Made by a program: the position numbers and the translations under genes. A stretch of DNA of 61,833 nt, from NCBI GenBank assembly GCA_946403625.1, contig CAMJAP010000005.1, positions 1 through 61,833 of the forward strand, in the 5' to 3' direction. The notes under the pieces are model-generated. The model ran no database searches. It was not told where the DNA came from and was given only the letters and a program-made list of their open reading frames with translations. The stretch's first letter is position 1, and each line of letters starts with the position of its first letter. The stretch is from an uncultured Lachnospiraceae bacterium (GTDB lineage Bacteria > Bacillota > Clostridia > Lachnospirales > Lachnospiraceae). Below, piece after piece: positions 57,035-61,833 of this stretch.

Positions 57035-59032
57035 TTATAAAGCCTGCCGTCCCGGGGCAACTGCAAACGGTCCCGGCATTGCCGATACCCCTCTGTGGTT
57101 GCCGAAATAATCGATGTCAAAGGTGATGGCACTGCCGTCCGGGCTTTCAAAACGCTGCTCCGGCTCGAAGGCGCATCCCAGGGTATCACTGGTAATGATA
57201 CCGTTCGTAAAATCTTTCAAGTATTTGTACAGATCGGTCTTGAGCGTATACTTGCCGTTTTTCTCCACCAGCTCTACGCTCACCGTATCCTTCTTGTTGA
57301 CCAGTTTCTTCTTTTCATGCTTGCAGACATTTGCACCGTTGAAGTAGGCATTGCCTTCCACCCATACCGGCAGATGTCCGAAATGCGCCGTTGCCAGGCC
57401 GCCCATATCCGGCAGCTCGCCTTCGTCAAAGGGCTTTCTCCATTCCTCGTAGGTCGGGAAGATATCAAACGCCTTGGTACCGACTTCCATATAGTCCGCA
57501 TCCTTCGGCGTTTTCTTCTTGTCTTCCACTTCGTATTTCTGTACGAAGATATTGTTGTAGATGCGATCGTCTCCGTGCAGGATGGTCATAAAGCCTGCCA
57601 CCTCGGTACGATGACGGATGTGGTACGGTGTGTATCTCGGCTCTCTCTGTCCGTTGATGATGCTGTCCACACCGGAATTGATCAGGGAGAATCCGCCCAG
57701 GATCAGGTTGTTCACCACGGCGATGCCCTCACTCGGGATCGTGATCGCCACCTTGGAAAGCAGGATGTTGTTGTCGATCAGGGTCGGTCCGTGTCCTACT
57801 TCCACAAATACGTCCGTGTTGAACATACTGCCGTTGCCGCCGAGCACACCCTTCGGACGATGATTGTCGTGCATCAGGTTCTGCGATACCCGCGCGCCCT
57901 GTGCTTCCCAATCCAGCCATACACCCATGATGCAGTTGTGGATATGGTTGCGACGAATGGTCACATCGATGGCCGCATGCAGTTTGATGCCGGCGGTCTC
58001 GGCTCCGCCCAGCTGGGAAGAGTTGCAGATGTGATGGATGTGGCAGTCCTCGATCGTGGAGAACACACCGCCCATACGGCCTACGATACCGGTCTGCTCG
58101 CAATGATGCACATGGCAGCGGCGGATGATGTGGCTGCCGATGCGTTCTTTGGTCCAGCCGTGATACTGTCCGCGGCAAACCGCATCGCGCTCCATCTGGG
58201 TCGGACTCTTCACTCGCTTTTCGGTGAAGTACATATCATTTTCGGGATCCATATATTTGCCCAGGGAAATACCGCAGCAGCGGCTGCCGTAGATCTCGCA
58301 GTCCTCGATGATCCAGCCTTTTGCCCAGTGCGGTCCGATCATACCGTCCTGATAAGCGGCCGGCGGTGCCCATGTCGTTGCCGCCTTGCAGATGGTAAAT
58401 CCGCTCACGGTGATATAATCGACAAAGTTTTTCTCCGGCATAAAGCAGTTGCGACGCACGCTGATCTCGACATTTTCCTTGTTCGGATCCAGCCCGCGGA
58501 AATTGGCATAGAGCACCGTCTCGTTGGTTTCCGCATCCTGCTCCGTATACCATTTGTATTTTGACGCATCCGCATCCCAGGCATGTTCGTCCGCCGGCGC
58601 CTTCATACATTCTTCCAGCGTCGCCGTCTCATACATCGCGTTATCGTTCAAAAAGACGCAGCCGGTATGGCGTACCTTCGGTGCAAAATACCAGTCGCCG
58701 TAAACATAGGTGGTATAGGGATGGTAGGAGCCGAATACGGAATTGTCCACACGCACCGTCCAGACATTTCCCTTATATTTCTTCCAGCCCTTCATCTCCT
58801 CGGCACCCGTGATCACCGCACCCAGGGGCACTTCCGAACGATAACGGATCGGCGCCTCCTTCGTTCCGGCATTCTTCGGGCAGACATACTCGCGGTAGAT
58901 GCCCGGAGCCACAACGATCTCATCGCCGGCAGCAGCGATCTTTGCCGCTTCGTTGATGCGCTTGAACGGACTTTCCTTGCTTCCGTTTCCGTCATGGTCT
59001 GCGTTTGCGTTAACATAATAGATCTTTGACAT
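57035..59032 (-). CDS. GH120-like beta-xylosidase
   Basis: A 665-residue right-handed beta-helix enzyme. It resembles GH120 xylosidases such as that of Thermoanaerobacterium in DPNKENVEISVRRNCF, WIIEDCEIYGSRCCGISLGK and GVWLDWEAQG ... DVFVEVGHGPTLIDNNIL. From that family, the nucleophile corresponds to Asp373 (LDWEAQG) and the acid/base to Glu411 (VFVEVGHGP). Between them is an insert (HRPKGVLGGNGSMFN) that I do not recall in the type enzyme. No signal peptide, so it should act on imported xylo-oligosaccharides. ATG 59032 with AGGGGG. Its promoter overlaps the clpP-like terminator, and dus follows without gap. Confidence 0.82.
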   Translation of the reverse strand: MSKIYYVNANADHDGNGSKESPFKRINEAAKIAAAGDEIVVAPGIYREYVCPKNAGTKEAPIRYRSEVPLGAVITGAEEMKGWKKYKGNVWTVRVDNSVFGSYHPYTTYVYGDWYFAPKVRHTGCVFLNDNAMYETATLEECMKAPADEHAWDADASKYKWYTEQDAETNETVLYANFRGLDPNKENVEISVRRNCFMPEKNFVDYITVSGFTICKAATTWAPPAAYQDGMIGPHWAKGWIIEDCEIYGSRCCGISLGKYMDPENDMYFTEKRVKSPTQMERDAVCRGQYHGWTKERIGSHIIRRCHVHHCEQTGIVGRMGGVFSTIEDCHIHHICNSSQLGGAETAGIKLHAAIDVTIRRNHIHNCIMGVWLDWEAQGARVSQNLMHDNHRPKGVLGGNGSMFNTDVFVEVGHGPTLIDNNILLSKVAITIPSEGIAVVNNLILGGFSLINSGVDSIINGQREPRYTPYHIRHRTEVAGFMTILHGDDRIYNNIFVQKYEVEDKKKTPKDADYMEVGTKAFDIFPTYEEWRKPFDEGELPDMGGLATAHFGHLPVWVEGNAYFNGANVCKHEKKKLVNKKDTVSVELVEKNGKYTLKTDLYKYLKDFTNGIITSDTLGCAFEPEQRFESPDGSAITFDIDYFGNHRGVSAMPGPFAVAPGRQAL

Positions 59033-59063
59033 AAATGGATCCCCCTTATCGATACATTTTTAC

Positions 59064-59102
59064 AAAACCCTTCTGATCATAAATTTTACTAGATCAGAAG
59101 GG
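59064..59102 (-). terminator. Terminator of the VirD4-ClpP pair
   Basis: CCCTTCTGATC (59068-59078) pairs with GATCAGAAGGG (59092-59102), 11-bp stem, loop of 13, minus-strand tail TTTTGTAAAAA. It also contains the -10 region of the GH120 promoter in its loop. Confidence 0.85.
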
Positions 59103-59111
59103 CTTTGACAA
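59083..59111 (-). promoter_or_regulatory. Promoter of the GH120 gene inside a terminator
   Basis: On the minus strand TTGTCA (59106-59111), 17 nt, TAAAAT (59083-59088). The -10 sits in the terminator loop and the spacer covers one stem arm, so read-through and initiation are physically linked. Confidence 0.6.
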
Positions 59112-59135
59112 TCTATCTTTTGGACGATGCTATGA

Positions 59136-59714
59136 TCAGATTTTGTCGATGATCGCCGTCGCGATACCAAAATCCAATGCTTCCTGCGCTGTCAGGAAGG
59201 TATCTTCTTTGGTCTTTTCATAGACCTCTTCGATGCTGCGACCGCTGCGTTCCGCAATGATGCTGCCGGTCACTTCACGTGTCTCCAGCAATCGCGCAGC
59301 TTCCTTTTCCAGTTCCAGTGCCTTGCGGCTGCCGGAAAGGCCCGCGATCAGCGGATCGTGGATCATGATCTTGGTGTGGGGCAGCATCTCGCGCTTGTCC
59401 CCGGCCAGGAACAGGATGGATCCCATACTGGCAGCCGTGCCGATGCAGACGGTGCGGATCGGGCATTTCATCAGACGCAGCGTGTCATATGCCGCCAGAC
59501 CGCTCGCCACTTCCCCGCCCGGGGTGTTGATATAGAGTGTGATCTCGGCGTCCGGATCTTCCGACTCCAGGCACAGAAGATACTGGATCAGTGCGTTGCA
59601 GCTCTCGGAATTCACCTCTTCGGTAAAGAAGAGCTTGCGCTCCTTTAAGAGCAGACTCTCTGCGGTGATGCTGTCGATACCTCTGGATGTTTCTTTCAAA
59701 AAGTAAGCGTTCAT
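59136..59714 (-). CDS. ClpP-family serine protease (paralogue)
   Basis: A 192-residue ClpP-like peptidase. The catalytic triad is complete: Ser96 (GTAASMGS), His119 (IMIHDP) and Asp171 (KTKEDTFLTAQEAL). YINTPGGEVASGLAAYDTL is the substrate-groove strand. It is shorter than housekeeping ClpP at the N-terminus but keeps the TSRGIDSITAESLLLKERKLFF axial region. It has no ClpX or ClpC next door; instead the upstream gene, 23 nt away, is a VirD4/TraG-like ATPase. ATG 59714 with GGAGA upstream. Function is unknown; it may degrade substrates delivered by that ATPase. Confidence 0.9.
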   Translation of the reverse strand: MNAYFLKETSRGIDSITAESLLLKERKLFFTEEVNSESCNALIQYLLCLESEDPDAEITLYINTPGGEVASGLAAYDTLRLMKCPIRTVCIGTAASMGSILFLAGDKREMLPHTKIMIHDPLIAGLSGSRKALELEKEAARLLETREVTGSIIAERSGRSIEEVYEKTKEDTFLTAQEALDFGIATAIIDKI

Positions 59715-59737
59715 ATCTTCGTTCTCCTTTCTTTCTC

Positions 59738-61144
59738 TTAAGATGCCTGCGCCTGTACCGGTTCCTCTTCCAGGTACTCCGGCGCGTATGGCTCCACCTT
59801 TTCCACTTGTTTGGGCCGGCTGCCGCGTTCAAAGAACCAGGCCGAATCCAAGGGCAGTTCCAGGATCGACTCCGGCAGTTTTCCGGACTTGGTCGCGAAG
59901 TAGTGCGCCGTCTCCACATCCACGCCGCCCAGATAGAGCATATGGTCACAGTTGTTGATGATGGTCTGCGCCTGCCCTTCCTTGTACATCCCGTTCAACT
60001 GCGAGATGCTCTGCAGGATCACCGTCGCGTAGATCTCGCGGGAGCGGATGTTTGAGATGATCTTGTCAAAATCCGGAATGCAGACGTTTGACGCAAAATC
60101 ATCCAGGATGATGCGCACCGGCACCGCCAGTCGGCCGTCTTCCCTGTCATCTGCTTCCTTACACAGACTCTTAAACATCTGCGTGTAGAAGAGATTGACC
60201 AGCGGATCCATCGAGCGGTCAGTGTCGCTGATGTTGACAAAGAGTACGGTCTTCTGTCGTCCCAGTTCCGGGAAGAACAACGTGCTCCTGCGGTTGAACA
60301 GATTGGCATTGGCACTGTATTCAAAGGGTGCCAGCGCATTTGCCACAAACTGCGTGATCGAAGACCAGCACTTCTCTGCCTTGAAATTGCAGCTGTACTT
60401 GTGGTACATGCGCACGGCAAAACTGTCGGGATTTTCCGCTTCCAGCTCGGTGAAGAAGCTCACCCCCGGCCAGCCGCGTTCCTGGCCGTTTCGGGATGCC
60501 TGATCCGCCAGTTCGTCATAGAGGCGGCAGACCGAACCCATATGCTGCTCCGATTCCGGCAGCATCTCCAGGCAGTATGCCATCAGGCTGACCAGCACAG
60601 TGCGGGCGGAGTCTCCCCAGAAGGAGCTGTCTTTGTCCACGTTGTCCGGGACCAGGATCTTGCAGATGCTCATCAGATCCTCTTCGCGATAATGAAATTT
60701 CTTTTCCACGTTCTCTCCGAAGAACGTATCGCACGTCACCTCTTCCCAGCTGCGCTCCACATAATCCATCGGATTATAGGAAGCGGACTGTTCCGGGCGG
60801 ACAAAGTTGATGTTTTCCACGCGGAAACCCATCCTGCGAAGGCGCGCCGCATGCACCTTAAAGAGCTGGCTCTTGGCATCGACCACCACCAGGCTGTGGC
60901 GCAGGTCCCTCAGATTCGGAACCACGTATCCGCCGGTCTTTCCGGATCCTGCGGAACCGACCAGCAGGTCATTGTTGTTGAGCCTGGTCGCACGGGCATT
61001 GTTGGAAACCGTAACCCCCTTTGCAAAGATGCGGCTGCCCAGATCCTCGTGCTTTACTGCCGTGACTGCGTTACTCTTACGATTGTTCATGGCGGTCATC
61101 TCCTTTCTGCCATCTGCTGCGTTTGTCAGGTTTTTTCTCTTCAT
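59738..61144 (-). CDS. Soluble VirD4/TraG-like ATPase
   Basis: A 468-residue ATPase of the type IV coupling-protein superfamily, which pumps DNA or protein. Walker A is GSAGSGKT at 63-70 (NNNDLLVGSAGSGKTGGYVVPNL), Walker B ILDDFAS near 346-352, with TVILQSISQLNGMY and HYFATKSGKLPESILEL as later family motifs. It lacks the two N-terminal membrane helices of true coupling proteins, so it should be cytosolic. ATG 61144 has GGAGGAGG; Met19 also has GGAGA upstream. No relaxase, mating-pore or integrase genes are in the window, and the next gene is clpP-like, so a conjugation role looks doubtful. Confidence 0.85.
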   Translation of the reverse strand: MKRKNLTNAADGRKEMTAMNNRKSNAVTAVKHEDLGSRIFAKGVTVSNNARATRLNNNDLLVGSAGSGKTGGYVVPNLRDLRHSLVVVDAKSQLFKVHAARLRRMGFRVENINFVRPEQSASYNPMDYVERSWEEVTCDTFFGENVEKKFHYREEDLMSICKILVPDNVDKDSSFWGDSARTVLVSLMAYCLEMLPESEQHMGSVCRLYDELADQASRNGQERGWPGVSFFTELEAENPDSFAVRMYHKYSCNFKAEKCWSSITQFVANALAPFEYSANANLFNRRSTLFFPELGRQKTVLFVNISDTDRSMDPLVNLFYTQMFKSLCKEADDREDGRLAVPVRIILDDFASNVCIPDFDKIISNIRSREIYATVILQSISQLNGMYKEGQAQTIINNCDHMLYLGGVDVETAHYFATKSGKLPESILELPLDSAWFFERGSRPKQVEKVEPYAPEYLEEEPVQAQAS

Positions 61145-61369
61145 AACTTTTGTCCTCCTCCTTCTATGCTGCTATCTTAACACTGCCTTTTTTGTATCCG
61201 TAGAAACTACGGAACTGCCTTATGCAAAAGGCGACAATACCCTCTGCAAAGGACTGCATTCTTCGTACCCTTTGCATGCAACTTCGGATCCGCTATGTGA
61301 CTGATATTGGATTTTCTTCTAAGAAATACCGGCGACCGTTCCTGCGATACCGGCGGAAACGGTGACAAC
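61145..61369. other. Upstream region of the VirD4-ClpP operon
   Basis: Gene-free. It holds the 6-bp inverted repeat CCGTAG-aaa-CTACGG (61198-61212) about 55 nt ahead of the VirD4-like ATG, and the related words ATGCAAAAGG, CTGCAAAGG and CCTTTGCATGC between 61220 and 61280. A clear -35/-10 pair is not obvious. The inverted repeat is a candidate operator. Confidence 0.4.
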
Positions 61370-61439
61370 AAAAAACATCCCGAACGATTCACCGTCATTT
61401 GCCTGTTGGAAATGATTATAGCGAACCCCTTCGGGATGT
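61370..61439 (-). terminator. Terminator with a structured 45-nt loop
   Basis: ACATCCCGAA (61375-61384) pairs with TTCGGGATGT (61430-61439), a perfect 10-bp stem, and the minus strand continues TTTTTTGTTG. Inside the loop TCATTT pairs with AAATGA. It terminates the EamA gene ending at 61490. Confidence 0.7.
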
Positions 61440-61489
61440 GCATTCAACTAATGGTATAAGATTTTTGAAAAAGTTTTGCTTGACTTATT

Positions 61490-61833
61490 TCAGTCTTTCC
61501 TGCGCATCGTGTACTGCCATCTGGCAACTGCCGTACCGATGATGATGACATAGCCGACGATGCTGAGCGGTACCGGGATCTCATCCAGAAAGACCATTCC
61601 CAGGATCGCCGCAAAGATCACCTGCGTGTAATCAAAGACCGAGATCTCTTTCGCCGGCGCAAACTTGTATGCCGTGGTGATACCGAACTGTCCGAGGGTT
61701 GCCGCCACTCCGGCCATGATCAGACACAGCCATTGCCGCCCCGTCATCGGATGAAAGTCAAAGATCAGGAACGGCGCTGTCACCATACAGGAAAACAGGG
61801 AAAAGCACAATACAATGATCGGCGTCCTCTCTC
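61490..61833 (-). CDS. EamA/DMT-family transporter, C-terminal part
   Basis: The frame is open to the window edge, so only the last 114 residues are seen. They contain four hydrophobic helices: LCFSLFSCMVTAPFLIF, WLCLIMAGVAATLGQFGI, EISVFDYTQVIFAAILGMVF and VPLSIVGYVIIIGTAVARW. The LGQ.....AYK.A.A...S...Y...IFA...G phrase is typical of the second EamA repeat. It is a drug/metabolite exporter or permease of unknown substrate, and ends with a basic MRRKD. Confidence 0.85.
   Translation of the reverse strand, partial: ERTPIIVLCFSLFSCMVTAPFLIFDFHPMTGRQWLCLIMAGVAATLGQFGITTAYKFAPAKEISVFDYTQVIFAAILGMVFLDEIPVPLSIVGYVIIIGTAVARWQYTMRRKD

Noticed and set aside
60800-60840. MGF tripeptide in the VirD4-like protein as a ClpP-docking loop
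   Set aside because: The equivalent position in ordinary coupling proteins also has a similar RxGF/Y segment next to Walker A, so it is not evidence for docking.
59738-61144. An integrative conjugative element, suggested by the TraG-like gene
   Set aside because: No relaxase, VirB4, integrase or attachment repeats; the protein lacks membrane helices and its neighbours are metabolic genes.

Overview
The window looks like a chromosomal segment of a Clostridia member, most likely Lachnospiraceae, with roughly balanced base composition. This is inferred from gene content and gene order: a remnant of the Firmicutes yaaR-holB-ricT-trmN6-rsmI cluster, MutS2, RecU, DUF951, DUF5685, CotH and Cthe_2159-type surface proteins, and GGDEF/EAL proteins. 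No rRNA, tRNA, CRISPR array, integrase or transposase was recognised, so the region is mostly stable core and niche-adaptation genes. Many starts are GTG or TTG with a good Shine-Dalgarno (SD) sequence; I moved starts where the SD decides.

Layout, left to right. 13-4143: PEGA lipoprotein, CCA-adding enzyme and sugar aminotransferase. 4274-9866: acpP, rsmI, a 580-nt gene-free stretch, trmN6-like, ricT, holB, yaaR and a guanylate-kinase-like gene. 10010-14518: a lysozyme-fold protein, a SIR2-DUF951-ATP-grasp operon, recU, an orphan gene and an RluA-type pseudouridine synthase. 14535-16755: a degenerate response regulator divergent from a diguanylate cyclase. 16815-19068: a D-2-hydroxyacid dehydrogenase and a beta-helix lipoprotein. 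19151-24223: a tight four-gene surface operon (NAGPA-type glycosidase, unknown, CotH kinase, Cthe_2159-like lipoprotein). 24384-29005: mutS2 and a two-component system.

29009-36463 holds a giant GLUG/coiled-coil surface protein translationally coupled to an MMPL exporter, a TetR regulator and a divergent membrane protein. 36640-40405 is a four-gene set: SulP transporter, DUF5685, J-domain protein and membrane protein. 40518-46322 holds a DHH phosphoesterase, PTS enzyme I, a GH32 fructosidase and a divergent ROK kinase. 46319-50678: metallophosphatase, mnmA, an AT-rich acyltransferase and metY. 50852-54288: eda and kdgK behind a consensus promoter with a palindromic operator, nadE and a small membrane protein. 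54324-61833: a GGDEF/EAL protein, a GH120-like beta-xylosidase abutting dus, a ClpP paralogue paired with a soluble VirD4/TraG-like ATPase, and a partial EamA transporter.

Functional themes are plant-glycan use (GH32, GH120, KDG/KDPG catabolism), cyclic-di-GMP signalling, tRNA/rRNA modification (CCA, RsmI, TrmN6-like, RluA-like, MnmA, Dus) and envelope proteins. The strongest candidates for an undescribed system are the ClpP/VirD4-like pair (59136-61144), the TetR-MMPL-GLUG module (29009-36463) and the near-leaderless CotH/NAGPA surface operon (19111-24223). All family assignments are by eye from motifs; no database search was run.
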